From: Callorhinus ursinus
Taxonomy: Eukaryota > Chordata > Mammalia > Carnivora > Otariidae
Assembly: GCF_003265705.1 (NCBI RefSeq)
Contig: NW_020313044.1
Location: forward strand, 7,276,798 to 7,340,797
Direction of reading: 5' to 3'
Length of the DNA stretch: 64,000 nt
Position numbers and translations under genes: made by a program. Positions 31,401 to 42,714 of the stretch are shown here, piece by piece (the first letter of the stretch is position 1; the number at the start of each line of letters is the position of its first letter). A model generated the notes under the pieces. It saw only the letters and a list, made by a program, of their open reading frames with translations. It searched no databases and had not been told where the DNA came from.

Positions 31401-31634
31401 ATCACCCCAGAGGGAGCAGGCAGTGCCACCAGGGACCAGGGTCCCAGAGTGAGGGATGGGTGAATGGGAGCTAGAACAATTGGCACTGTAGCAGTGGCGG
31501 CAAACAATACATAGACACTCCATCCCTTTCCTTTTCCTTTTTTTTTTTTTTTCTTTCCACTCAGTACTTTTGTTCTGCATGTGTGTATAGTCCCTGGCTT
31601 CAAGACATTACTGATCTCCAGGTCAGTTTTTCAT
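31401..31634. other. No recognised feature (T-run inside)
   Basis: Only a pyrimidine-rich run around 31528-31558 stands out. Confidence 0.5.
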
Positions 31635-31785
31635 AAAATGTGGCTAGTGGACAAATTAAATCAGAATCTTCCATAGTGCTGTATTAAAATGGACCTGAAC
31701 CTAAGAATTATGTCCACACATCTTCATTTCTTAAGTTCCAAAGTGATTCTTAAAAATACTAAAGTTTGAGAATCGCTGAAACAGA
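31635..31785 (+). mobile_element. MER5A/MER20-like hAT fragment
   Basis: TTCATAAAATGTGGCTAGTG, AATCAGAATCTTCC, CCAAAGTGATTCTTAAAAAT and AGTTTGAGAATCGCTG resemble a decayed short hAT element. Confidence 0.5.
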
Positions 31786-31839
31786 TAATGAAGATAATTT
31801 CTCCCGTAATAAAGCATTGATTTAATAATAATAGTACAT

Positions 31840-31955
31840 TTTACTGTCACTTCCTTATGCCTTTCTGTAAAATAGAGACAATAATATATGACCTCAGCTA
31901 CCTCAAAGAGCTCTTTGAGGACCAGTAATTTCATTTAATGTAAATATTTTTTCTG
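31840..31955 (+). mobile_element. MIR fragment
   Basis: GCCTTTCTGTAAAATAGAGA and CTACCTCAAAGAGCTCTTTG are MIR-like, in sense orientation. Confidence 0.5.
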
Positions 31956-32087
31956 GTTCCTTAGAAATAGTGGTAAAATAAGTTTTATTAATTTGGCATG
32001 CTAATGATAATAAAGTGATCTCTTAAATATAGAAGTAATACCTGTCATACTTTTTTAAATTATGATATTGAGTTGATCAAAATATCT

Positions 32088-32215
32088 GTGTGTCTGAGTT
32101 TACTCATCTATAGAGAGGAAAAAAAACTCATCAGATTTTAATGAGAAGTGAAATAATTAATTCACGTAAAATCCTTAGGATTTCGGCCCATAGTAATCGC
32201 TCAATTGATTACTCC
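32088..32215 (+). mobile_element. MIR fragment
   Basis: GAGTTTACTCATCTATAGAG, GAAGTGAAATAATTAATTCA and GCCCATAGTAATCGCTCAAT are the 3' half of a MIR. Confidence 0.6.
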
Positions 32216-32221
32216 TACTAG

Positions 32222-32385
32222 CCCCTTACTATGTATTTTCTCACCTAATCCTCATAAATCCTGGTAAGTATTTATTATTGAACCTATTTACAAGCGAGAG
32301 GCCCAAGGCTCAGAGAGGTTAATTCACTTGTTCAAGATCACAGAGCTCATATGGTAATTAAGTCAAAATACAATTGAAATTCACA
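32222..32385 (-). mobile_element. MIR, opposite orientation to its neighbour
   Basis: CTAATCCTCATAAATCCTGG, AGCGAGAGGCCCAAGGCTCA, GAGAGGTTAATTCACTTGTT and AGATCACAGAGCTCATATGG are a clear reverse MIR directly after a forward one. Confidence 0.8.
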
Positions 32386-33025
32386 AGTATTTAGTGGATG
32401 CCTTTTACAAACTACCATTGATAATTCATGATTTCTGAATGATTTATGGGTATTATAATTTTATTATGTGAAAGGACCAACTAACAGAGTACTCTAGTTG
32501 GAATGTTGACCATAAGACTTTATTACATATGAGCATATAATAATGCTACTATTACTTTCCACTGTCCATCATACCAGACTAAGAAAATAATACTGAAACT
32601 CCTGATACATAATCTTGACAGGTTATCAATGAGAATTGCTTTGTTGAAGACTTAGCTCTCTGAGTTAGGGAGTGAAAGTTACCTAAATTACTCCTAAGGA
32701 CTCATTTACACAACAGGAAAATTAAGCTCAATATGTTGTTTATTTTTTGCAGGGGAGTTTGTTTATTCTCAGTTGTATTTTTTGTCAAGATTTATTTGTA
32801 GACTGTTTCCATTTTTTATCAAACCAAAATTACTGGCATGCCTATATTTTAGAATATAAGAAATGTGAGCACTTGATAAGCTTGAGATAACATCTGCTCT
32901 TAATAGTAGGGATTTTGTTTGTGTGCCTCCTCCCCATCTTGACACTGGTGCTCAAACAATCACAGATTCCATCTTACCATAACTTCTCACCTTTATCCAT
33001 GCCAGTCTCCTCACAGTCCTTTACA
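32386..33025. other. No recognised feature
   Basis: AT-rich; nothing recognised. Confidence 0.5.
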
Positions 33026-33270
33026 CATGTTCACTTCACCTATAAACTTGCTCATGCTCTTCCCTCTCCTGGAACGCTGGTCCTCCTCAACTGCTCACAG
33101 CTCAGCCCTTCCCTCCTGGCTCTGCTCAGGTCTGACCCTTCTGGAGGATGCTTTCCTTGACTGCTCTACCCTAAAGTGATCATTCTTCTTTCTCTTACCT
33201 TTACTTTCACTTTTTCATAACTTGTGGTTCTCCTGAGAAATTGCTTGGAATTGAGCTGGAAGACACTGTG
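33026..33270 (+). mobile_element. L2 3' region
   Basis: CATGCTCTTCCCTCTCCTGG, AACGCTGGTCCTCCTC, CTCAGGTCTGACCCTTCTGG and TGCTTTCCTTGACTGCTCTA follow the L2 order in sense orientation. Confidence 0.75.
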
Positions 33271-33423
33271 CATTGGGTGAATAAACAGTTTGTTTCCTTT
33301 GAATTACATGCTAGGAAGCTTAGAACAACTCTCAGGGTTGCCCAGAGCAAGGGCAAAGGCTTCACAGTCAGCATTTTTATCTGAGCCTCATTTCTGGCTC
33401 TGTTTCACATCCACATGTTTTCC

Positions 33424-33426
<3 letters not shown>

Positions 33427-33502
<76 letters not shown>
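33427..33502. repeat. (CT)19(CA)19 compound microsatellite
   Basis: A clean switch from CT to CA at 33464/33465, with about 19 units of each. Confidence 0.97.
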
Positions 33503-33505
<3 letters not shown>

Positions 33506-33997
33506 GCCCCTTTCTTAATCATGCTGTCCTAATCTGTTTCATTTTTGTATTCTGTGTAATTTAATAAGCCTCCTTATGTAATTTTTCTAGGGTGAGTGTA
33601 AATTGAAAGACAATGGATAGCTACAAGATAGATCTCAGAAGTCTTTGTGTTTTTAAGTGACAAAACGTAATGCATCTTTTAAACTGGTTCAACTGACAAA
33701 GAAAATTTGTTGGTTCGTCTAGAAAAAAAATCTAGAGGCTTTAGCTGAAACTTGATCTAGAAGTTCAAATTTTGTCACCCAATGCCTGGCTACTTTGTAA
33801 GTCATTGTTATCTGCTTCCTGCAGCATGGGCTTTCTTCTCAGACCTCACCATCATGGCATCTGGAGGTTTCAACCTCTCTTTCCTCGGGGGAGCAAAATG
33901 GAACTAAGCATCCCAAGCACCGAAACCACTAAATTCATAGGAAGAAGGAAGGTTTCTTAGGATTGTTTCTATAGGATAGATAAGATGCTTTTCTCTT
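33503..33997. other. No recognised feature
   Basis: Nothing recognised before SINE 8. Confidence 0.5.
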
Positions 33998-34013
33998 AAG
34001 AAATAAATGTGTC

Positions 34014-34203
34014 GGGATGCCTGGGTGGCTCAGTTGGTTAAGCGACTGCCTTCGGCTCAGGTCATGATCCTGGAGTCCCGGGATCGAGTCCCACATCGGG
34101 CTCCCTGCTCAGTGGGGAGTCTGCTTCTCCCTCTGACCCTCTTCCCTCTCGTGCTCTCTATCTCTCATTCTCTCTCTCTCAAATAAAATCTTAAAAAAAA
34201 AAA
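34014..34203 (+). mobile_element. Can-SINE 8 (young)
   Basis: A well-kept SINEC. The A-box region TGGCTCAGTTGG is at 34026-34037 and the B-box region GGATCGAGTCCC at 34081-34092, with retained CpGs. The TSD AAGAAATAAATGTGTC / AAGAAAGAAACGTGTC is at 33998-34013 and 34204-34219. It forms an inverted pair with SINE 9. Confidence 0.97.
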
Positions 34204-34350
34204 AAGAAAGAAACGTGTCTTATCTCATTGGTTCAAATTGGGACATACATCTTTTCTTAAGTAAATAATTTACCTCCAAGAGTATACAGGAAGCTTTACA
34301 ATCATTGTTTTAAAAGAAATCTTGTTTAAAGTGGGGGAAGGGTGACTTTA

Positions 34351-34556
34351 TTTTTTTTATTTTTTTTAAAGATTTTATTTATTTATTTGAAAGAGAGAGA
34401 GAATGAGAGATAGAAAGCACAAGAGGGAAGAGGGTCAGAGGGAGAAGCAGACTCCCTGCTGAGCAGGGAGCCCGATGCGGGACTCGATCCCGGGACTCCA
34501 GGATCATGACCGGAGCCGAAGGCAGTCGCTTAACCAACTGAGCCACCCAGGCGCCC
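34351..34556 (-). mobile_element. Can-SINE 9 (antisense, young)
   Basis: The reverse complement of the same subfamily as SINE 8, ending GAGCCACCCAGGCGCCC. The perfect 15-bp TSD GGAAGGGTGACTTTA is at 34336-34350 and 34557-34571. Confidence 0.97.
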
Positions 34557-34571
34557 GGAAGGGTGACTTTA

Positions 34572-35425
34572 AAAAGGAATTCTGGGGGACTGTTAGGAAG
34601 TTGGAGTTAGAAGACTGGGGGCCAAAATCTTGACAAATATTCTTTACATAAGAAGTTTTGGAGTTTTTTCCATAATTGTTTTAATCATGTGTAGGTGCTA
34701 GCAGGTCCTCTGCAAGGTGATGGCATGATCCTTAAGGGCAGGGTTGGTCTTGGGCATTTCTCATAGGTTTCACAGTAGCCAGCAGAATATCAGGCTCCCA
34801 GCTGGTACCCAGCCTACCTGCCTGTGGCCTTTGGTGTAATTTATATGGTAGTTCACTTGGACAGCTGGGCTCTACACTGCATCTCATCACCACAAAAAGA
34901 GAGCTAGAGGAATTACCCTCAGGGATTAATTTGTGCAGTGGGGGAACAGGCCCAATAGGATGCTGACTGTTCAAGGGACATTTCAGTACTTGGCAGTTTG
35001 GGGCTGAGATTGGATAATTCATTAGAGCTAGGATGGAAGATAAACAGTGTTCTCCTTGTACTTTCTCATAAAATTGCAGTAGGAATATTTTCCATTTTCT
35101 CTATATATGTATATTCAGAACCGTGAAATCAGGGATAGGGTATAGAACAATTGAGATCAGAACTGAATTAAGGCATTTTTCTGCTTTCCCCATATGAATA
35201 TCCTACACAGCATGAGTAACAGGTAATGTTGCCAGATTTAGCACACCCAGGTGCATTTGAATTTCAGATAAACCACAAATTAATGTTTTTAATACAATGT
35301 GGTCCATGCAATATTTATAGCAGTGTACTAGTAGTATTAAATCAGGCAGTTTAGTCAAGACTGTCACTGAGTTTTGATGTATCTAACTTGGACGATGCCT
35401 AGCAGCTTTGTAATACTTCAGTGTT
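34572..35425. other. No recognised feature
   Basis: Nothing recognised. A 96-codon minus-strand open frame (35022-34732) has no family signature. Confidence 0.5.
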
Positions 35426-35648
35426 TGTGGGAATCAAATGTGGGATGGAATCCTGTTTCCATTGCTTACAGGCTATGTTACCTTATGTAAATTCCCTAAG
35501 TTCTTGGAGCTGTAGCTTTGCTGTCCCCAAAATAGACAGAATAATTGCCCCTAACTCACAGAGTGATTGTGAGGATTAAATGTCATGCAATGTATAAAAG
35601 TTCACCGTAGGGCTTGGCATCCAGTCAGCCCTCAGTAAGTAATCGGCA
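35426..35648 (+). mobile_element. MIR, nearly full length
   Basis: GGATGGAATCCTGTTTCCAT, GGCTATGTTACCTTATGTAA, ACTCACAGAGTGATTGTGAG and CCAGTCAGCCCTCAGTAAGT follow MIR in sense orientation. Confidence 0.75.
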
Positions 35649-35784
35649 TAAAGTATGAAGGTGTGCATTTGCAGTTGCCCACACAAACCTTTTAAATTCT
35701 GTGTAGTAACTCATTTCCCTTCCCGTGCAATGTGGGAACAAAAGATCTCGATGCTTAATGAGGAAACCTTCGACCAGTGCTGTG

Positions 35785-35955
35785 TTACTCATTCCACAAG
35801 TATTTACTTAGGGCTCACTGAGAACACAGCAAGCATGACGGGACGCTGGTAATAAGGGTAAAAGTGTACACCCTGCCCCTGTTCTCAGGCAGCTTTGGTT
35901 CATGGGGGATACATAAGAGTGGAGGGAATACACAGGAATTCACATACACCCTCAG
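35785..35955 (-). mobile_element. L2 3' end fragment
   Basis: CTCATTCCACAAGTATTTAC, then GGACGCTGGTAATAAGGGTA and CTGCCCCTGTTCTCAGGCAG, a reverse L2 3' end. Confidence 0.65.
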
Positions 35956-36655
35956 AGACGATCTGTCTCCAAAGGGTATCTTCTGAGAGAGCATTTTCTC
36001 TTCAGTGGCTTTCAGTGCACATGGCATATATAGGTATTCAATAAATATTTTCTAAAACAGAAGTAGTTTTAGATGAGAACTGTATTCCATCCCTTGGTAG
36101 GCAGGGGGCAGATTGTGTAGCTTCCAAAGCAAGTAGAAATCTACAGAATTGGCATCTATCTCCTGCCCACGTAATTTTTCATCCAAACTGGGACCCTTTC
36201 AGAAAAGTGAAAAAGGATACTAATAATAGTTGGATAGAAACAACCGGCCTAGGGTGGGGCTTTCACAGGCAGGGAAGGATATCTGTCCACCCTACTACAA
36301 ACATCACCTGGCAGCCAGTGGCTGAAAAATGTGAAGGGTTTCAGGGAAAAATATGTATTCTCCCTTCGAACAAATACATAATTCTGATATGAACAGAGAA
36401 TGTGGTTTCCCAGGTATATTTTTCACCATGGTCTCAGTCCTGTCCACCATGCCTGGGATTAGTATTTAATTGCTTAATTTTTTTCTGATTGAGAGTCACT
36501 ACATCATCTTCAGATAACGCACTGGGGCTGCATCATATAGTCCTAAGCCATCATGTCTGCAAACGGCCTGGAGGTCACATGGTCTCATTGTCCCCATGTA
36601 TGGGAGGCAGGAGGGAAGCAGCTGGGATAGAGTGAAGAGAATACTGGACTTGAGC
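35956..36655. other. No recognised feature
   Basis: Nothing recognised before SINE 10. Confidence 0.5.
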
Positions 36656-36672
36656 AAAAGACTGTCTTCAAA

Positions 36673-36870
36673 GGGCGCCTGCGTGGCTCAGTCGTTAAGC
36701 GTCTGCCTTCGGCTCGGGCCACGATCCCGGGCTCATGGGATCGAGCCCCCGCATCGGGCTTCCCGCGGAGCGCGGGAAGCCCGCCTCTCCCTCTCCCACT
36801 CCCCCTGCTTGTGTTCCTTCTCTCGCTGTGCCTCTCTCTCGTCAAATAAATAAATAAATAAAATCTTAAA
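36673..36870 (+). mobile_element. Can-SINE 10 (GC-rich, CpG-retaining, probably very young)
   Basis: GGGCGCCTGCGTGGCTCAGT, CGTTAAGCGTCTGCCTTCGG and a B-box region GGGATCGAGCCCCC with many intact CpGs. The tail is AAATAAATAAATAAATAAAA. The TSD AAARACTGTYTTCAA flanks it (about 36657-36671 and about 36871-36885). It contains a perfect 13-bp hairpin at 36755-36783. Confidence 0.95.
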
Positions 36871-36949
36871 AAATAACTGTTTTCAATATTTGTCAGTGAT
36901 ACCTTTAAAAAGCTGGGGAAAAAAAGACAGCATGTAAATCCCCATTCTC

Positions 36950-37175
36950 TGATCCAGGTGCCAAACTCTGGCCCAAGATACAAATGTGGCCCAACACTTG
37001 TAATTGTAAATAAAATCTAACTGGAACGCCCCCCTTCATCTATGTATTAGAGGTGACTACTCTAATACACTACAATGGCAGAATTGAGTATTTGAGAGAG
37101 ACTAGAAAGCCTACAATATTTATATTTACTATCTGACCTTTTATACTTAAAAATGTGTAACCCCCTGCTCTAATC
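36950..37175 (+). mobile_element. Decayed DNA-transposon-like repeat, family not assigned
   Basis: AAATAAAATCTAACTGGAAC, ACACTACAATGGCAGAATTG and ATTTACTATCTGACC followed by AAATGTGTAACCCC resemble a short non-autonomous mammalian DNA transposon that ends GTTTGCCGACCCCTG when intact. I cannot name the family with confidence. Confidence 0.5.
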
Positions 37176-37334
37176 TGATTACAGTAGTCTGTTTCTTCTA
37201 CCTCATTGTCTTCTAATTCCTCCCTCCCTTCCTCTTAGCCACCAGTCATTGAATGCCACACACCAAACAGTGGACGAAGTCCCCCACATGCGTGGATTTG
37301 CTAAATTGCTCCCAACTCCTGAAAGGGTACAGGT

Positions 37335-37450
37335 ATGCCTGGTGGTTACAGCACAGACCCTTGAAACTGACTGTGGGCTTTGCATCCCAATTCTATCACC
37401 AGCCAGCTCCAAGAACTTTATCTGGTTATTTAATCTGTCCACATCTTCAT
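37335..37450 (+). mobile_element. MIR fragment
   Basis: GGTTACAGCACAGACCCTTG and GCATCCCAATTCTATCACCA are a diverged MIR in sense orientation. Confidence 0.5.
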
Positions 37451-37560
37451 TGATTTTCAATGAATTGAGGCTCCCTGAGGTTAAGTTTCAGAGCCCAAAC
37501 TGGACCTCCAAGCAGCCTGGCTTCAGAGCATAAGCTTTTAAACAATGTTATACTGTCAAT
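37451..37560 (-). mobile_element. MIR fragment
   Basis: CAATGAATTGAGGCTCCCTG, GGTTAAGTTTCAGAGCCCAA and CAGCCTGGCTTCAGAGCATA are a reverse MIR directly after a forward one. Confidence 0.6.
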
Positions 37561-38955
37561 ATAAAGCTAAAATAATACACTAGACATTAAATGCCATTTC
37601 CAAAATACAACAAACAGTGCCGATATGAGAAGTACACTGCGGTTATTCCTTCATAGTTATTATTGTTCTACACTCTACAATTAGGGAAGTCCCACATCTT
37701 GGGATTGATTCCCAGCCAAATTAACTCATGATCTTGGGTCATTGTTCATTGTTGCTTGATATAAAGTATTGATGACAATAATGGTAATTAGAGTGACTTG
37801 CTTCTAGATCATACTATTCTTCCTGTCGACCTAATTCGGTTATGTAATTTTCAAGTTGGTTTGCCATCTGCATCTCTGTTGCTCTGCCATGAGCCCCTTC
37901 TTTGCCTGACTTGGATTCATTTCACTAAGTATAAAAAATAATCTTACTTGTATTGCTTTAAATTAGCTTCGCACAGCGTTTGGATAACAGTAATTGGTAC
38001 AATTATTTATAATAAGTGTGGATGTGGAGAAGCCACTGAATTTGTTTACCTGTTGGAGAATAATTATGTCATTTACATTCCCTTAGACCACAATTTATGA
38101 ATAATAGGTGCCTTGGTTCTAATGATACTCTCTTTTTACTAAATAGATCTTGGTATTTGGGGCAGGGAATTGTAGTTTACACTGGAAGTAAATCATTAGA
38201 CACTTTGATCCATCACTTTTCCCCTAGGCGAATAAGAGTAGCTTTCTTTAATTGCAAAATGCTAGCACACCGGAGGTGGAGGCTACATATTGCTTGCCTT
38301 CTACCAGCAATCATCACTGAAATTAAAAATGGAAAAGGACCATACCATGCCTAATCATTTCATCTATCCTCTTGTTGAAACAAGATGTTCCTGGAGGCCA
38401 GTCTTCTGTTTCTTCTAGAATAAAGGAAACTACCAATTCAGTGGGAAAATAAACTTGTTGAGCATATGAAAACATTGAGCAAGCTGAGTAACTTTTATGG
38501 TTTTCAAGTCATCATTTTGGGTCAAGTAGCTACAACTCAAGGTTGAATCACCCACTATGACAAATAATTTGTTAATAGAGAAGCATGTAGAGTGTTACTA
38601 AAAACCAGTTTTTCAGCTGGACTTTAAACTTGCGTGTCTTATATTTAGTAAAAAATACAAGAGTATGCAGATATATGCCACTTTGTTCTTACACTCCTGT
38701 CTCTTCCTTGAAGCCTCAGCTTCTCTGAAAGTTTACTTCTTTGTCCTTAATTCAGTAACATATCTCTGCTCTGCTTAGAATGCCTCTCCTTACACAAGGG
38801 TCAGGAAAAATGTTTCTAAGAAGTCATCTGGGGTGCTCAAAGGGCTCATTTTATGTATTTACCTTATTTTAAGGAATTCCTAATGGGTAATACTTTAGAA
38901 GAGTTACTTCATATATGTTGTCCACTCTTCTAGCTGTTTATGGTGGAAAGATTAA
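37561..38955. other. Repeat-poor block, possible conserved non-coding sequence
   Basis: 1.4 kb in which I recognise no repeat. It contains a TAATTG-GTA-CAATTA palindrome at 37991-38005 among other AT-rich homeodomain-type words. No gene is recognisable. Confidence 0.4.
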
Positions 38956-39365
38956 AAAAAAAAAACAGAGTTCAATATCCCTCATAAATGTAGATGCAGA
39001 AATAGTTAACAAAACATTAGCAAATTAAGTTCATCAATATGTGAAAAAAATATTACATCATGGCCGAAAAAATATTATCCCAAGAATGCAAGGTTGGTTT
39101 AACATACAAAAGTCACTCAGTGTAGTTGACCATCCTAAGGGGATAACAGAGAAAAAAGATTTGATAAAATTTAATGCCTTTTTATCATGAAAAAATTCTC
39201 AGCTAATTAGGAACTGAAAGAACTTCCTCAATCCGATAAAGGACAACTCAAAAAATTCAATAGTATACTTTATGGTTAAAGCAGGGAAGGTTGCCAATAT
39301 TCCTTACTTCTATCCAAATTTTATTGAAAGCCCCAGACAAAACAGTAAGACAAGGGGGAAATTAT
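38956..39365 (+). mobile_element. Old L1 ORF2 (reverse transcriptase) fragment, sense
   Basis: AATATCCCTCATAAATGTAG, CAAGAATGCAAGGTTGGTTT, AGATTTGATAAAATTTAATG and ACAGTAAGACAAGGGGG follow the L1 reverse-transcriptase region in sense orientation, including the fingers/palm region. Frames are broken. It is the only sense-strand L1 ORF2 piece in the window. Confidence 0.75.
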
Positions 39366-39480
39366 GTATGTATATATATGATAGATATATAATAGGTATG
39401 TAAATATTAACATACATTAATTAGTTAAAATATATATAATTAAAATATATTTTGGATAGACAGACAGACATAGAGATTGT
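39366..39480. repeat. TA-rich low-complexity region
   Basis: TATG/TATA repeats and a short GACAGACAGACA run after the L1 fragment. Confidence 0.6.
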
Positions 39481-39699
39481 GACCATGGCTGAGTGTACAC
39501 TTAGTGATATACAATTATCTCACTTAGAGGCAGTAAAGTGAAAGAGAAAAAAGCAGAGAAACAAAAAGAGAGAGGATTTTGAAGACTACCTATAGTTGCA
39601 GGATATGCCCAAACTAGAAAACTAGAAGTAATCCTTGCCTCTTCCTCTTGTTTCAAGCATATAACTAATTACAGTAGCAGTATCCTGGCAATACCATTT

Positions 39700-40378
39700 T
39701 TAAATTGTCCTAATTTGTTAACTTTTCTCCATCTCCACTGCAATCTCCCCATTTGGAATTTCCATCTTTTTTTGCCTGGAGAACTATAACAGCAGCCTTC
39801 AGTATGATGCCCTTCCCACATTCACATTATCTGTTATGTATAATTCAGCCTAATCACTCTTTCTAAAAGAAAATTTAATCATATTAATTCATTTTAAACC
39901 CTTTAATAGTTCTCACTTCCCTTTAAGTAAAACCAAACACCTCTGTAACGTTTAGAGCTCTTCAGAACTCGATCTTAAGCTTATCCCATATCTCTTGCCC
40001 CTTTCCTGCTAGCACATTACTCTCTACCCACTCTTAGTTCTTTCCATTCCTTCATAGTACCCTGCCCTCTAAAGATCGCTCTCCCTCAAATCCCATCATC
40101 CAGTTTACTTTCCAAATTTATCCTAATCCTTGCAGTATCAGCTTAATGTGACTTCCTCTGAGACACCATCCCTGGTCCCTAAAGTATGGGGCAGGCTTTC
40201 CTGCCTGTGTTGTTTTAATATTCTGTAGACTTCACTTCTCCCTCAAAGGTACTTTTCGCACCATGATTGATTGTTTCATTGCTATTTTCTGCACTCACTT
40301 CCATTGGAGACAGGCATTGTCTTTCTTGTTCAGCACAGTGCTTGGTAGGGAGAATATACTAGTTAAGTAAATGTTAAC
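39700..40378 (+). mobile_element. L2, long 3' region
   Basis: About 680 bp. It includes TTTTTGCCTGGAGAACTATA, TTTAAACCCTTTAATAGTTC, CATTCCTTCATAGTACCCTG, TGTGACTTCCTCTGAGACAC, CAGACTTCACTTCTCC-like and CAGCACAGTGCTTGGTAGGG blocks, in L2 order. Confidence 0.75.
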
Positions 40379-41725
40379 TGTTGAGAGAATGAACAGGAAG
40401 AGAAGTTAGTGAAGGAGTGTTTGGGAAATGAGAACCTAAATCAGTAAAGAGAAGTGGCCCTTTATAAAATTTGTATTTGTGAAATTCTTTAAAAATATAT
40501 AAATTGTTTTTCCAATGCTTCTTTTTTGATTTGTAGAACATTTTCATCCTGTGAAGTGGCTAGTGTTTACTATCTCTAGCATACAAATGCTGGAAATAGT
40601 TTCTTATCAAAACCTATGGCCAGATGTGGTAAACCTCAGATTAGAAACTACTTTTGATTCGAAATTCATGTGTTCTAGTTAGGGTAAATAACACTAGCTG
40701 CTGTAACAAACAACTCAGAAGTATAGTGTTTTGTCCAATAAAAGTTTCTTTCTTATTAATGTTAAAAAATCAAGTGTAGGTGGAGGTACAGGAGGACTCT
40801 GCTACGTACATTCTTCAGAGACCTAGACTCTTTCCATGCTGTGCCTCTTCCATTGTCTTCAATAGGAAATGTCTTCAATAATTTGGTAATATATATAGGT
40901 GTTATCTGTTTGGCGGGGTGAGGGGAAAGTAAGAGAAAAGAGCAAAGGGAAGGTAAATTGATTATAGCTGCTTAAACCATACTGTGAAGTAGCTAGTTCC
41001 ATTGATGAGAACCAGTCATATGAACCCCTAAAAGCCAGCTAGGTTGGGAAGTGAAGAGTGCTTGGGAAGAGAAGATGGGTTTTAGGAGTATTTAGTTAAA
41101 AAAAAAAAAAGGATTATCTAGTCAATCACAGCCAAAACATATACATAAGATAATTAGTTCATTTATTTTTTCACACACACATATGTATATCACTTACTAA
41201 AATATGGAATTGTTTTAAAATATCGAGAAACATTGGTGAATAAAACATCTCAAACCTCATGAATCTTATATCCTAATGAGGGTGTACAGACTTAAAGAAA
41301 AAAAAGAAAAAGTATTTTCTGTAGAAAAAGAAAAGCAGTATACAAAGAGGGAGACATTACTTATATAGAATAGCCAAAAGAAAAAAAAAGAAAAAACAAA
41401 ATGAAAAACAAAAAACAAAACAAAAGGAATAGCCAAAGAAAAATCTCTCTTACTAGCTGCTATTTGCAGGCACAGCTGAAGGAAGTAAAGGAACAAGGCA
41501 TGGGGACCTAGGAAGATAAGCAACTTGGCAGAAAACAGGAATTGCAAAGGCCACATGGTGCTGGATGTGTTCGAAGATCAGTAAGGTGGCTCCTCTAGCT
41601 AGAGCTGTGAAAGAAGTAGACGGTGATAGAGGATGAGGTCAGCAAAGCACTGGGTTAGCAGTTCACGTAGGTTCTGTAGACCATTATGGGAATTGAGCTG
41701 GGAAGACATTGGAGGAGTAAAATGA
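40379..41725. other. Mostly unassigned sequence
   Basis: A repeat-like segment at about 40670-40860 (CTAGCTGCTGTAACAAACAA, later GACCTAGACTCTTTCCATGC) resembles dispersed repeats that I cannot name. A-rich runs lie at 41098-41112 and 41378-41428. No gene seen. Confidence 0.45.
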
Positions 41726-41739
41726 TAGGACACATTTTC

Positions 41740-41952
41740 TTTCCTTCTTTTTTTTTTTTTTGAAGATTTTATTTATTTATTTGACACAGAGAGAGAGACA
41801 GCGAGAGAGGGAACACAAGCAGGGGGAGTGGGAGAGGGAGAAGCAGGCTTCCCGTGGAGCAGGGAGCTGGATGCAGGGCTCGATCCCAGGAGCCTGGGAT
41901 CATGACCTGAGCCGAAGGTAGACACTTAACGACTGAGCCACCCAGGTGCCCC
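41740..41952 (-). mobile_element. Can-SINE 11 (antisense)
   Basis: A T-run, AAGATTTTATTTATTTATTT, GAGAAGCAGGCTTCC and GAGCCACCCAGGTGCCCC. The perfect TSD TAGGACACATTTTC is at 41726-41739 and 41953-41966. Confidence 0.97.
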
Positions 41953-42049
41953 TAGGACACATTTTCAAAATGTCACTTAGAGGAAAATAATTAGGCAGCT
42001 AGAGAACAGCCTAATAGTTCTTTGAACTATAGTGGATTGTAACCTCTCA

Positions 42050-42560
42050 CCTATTTTACTTAAAAAAAATCGAGGTATAATGTACATATAGGAATACCCA
42101 ATGTTTTTGGAGTAGAGTTCTGTGAGTTGGGATGAGCACACCTAGTCATGTAACCACCACTATAATCATTACCACCCCCAAAATTCCCTTATAGTAAACT
42201 CCTCCTCCATCTCCATGGCCTAGCAATCATGGATTTATTTTGTGTCCCTGTAGTGTTGTCTTTTCCAGAAGACCCTCTCAGTGGAATCAGAGTATGCAAT
42301 CTTTTGAGTGTGACTTCTTTACTTAGCATTATGTGTGTAAGATTCATCAGTGGTATTGTGTGTTTCAATATTTCTTTCCTTTTCATTGTTCTGTAGTATG
42401 CTAGTAAATGGAGGTGCCACAATTTATTTTTCCATTCACCAGAATTTTTTTTTTAGTGTTGAGCAATTATAATTAAATCCTCTAAAAACATTAATTTTTT
42501 GTGTTATGTAAGTTTTCATTTGCCTTGGGTAAACATCAAAGTTAGGGTAGTCTACTTTTA
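42050..42560 (-). mobile_element. Old L1 (L1M) 3' region, antisense
   Basis: AAAATCGAGGTATAATGTAC, GTAACCACCACTATAATCAT, CTTCTTTACTTAGCATTATG and TCTGTAGTATGCTAGTAAAT follow the antisense 3' end and ORF2 end of an old L1. Confidence 0.65.
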
Positions 42561-42714
42561 AAGACCCAATAAAACTAGGCATTAAACTACACAGTAAAGT
42601 CATTCATTAGTTAACTGAACACATAGGAAGGCCATACTTGGACAAAGTGTGAAAGCTACCACAGCGACGACACCAGGCAAAGTCCCCTTCTCTGTGTAAT
42701 ATGGAGACATGGAT

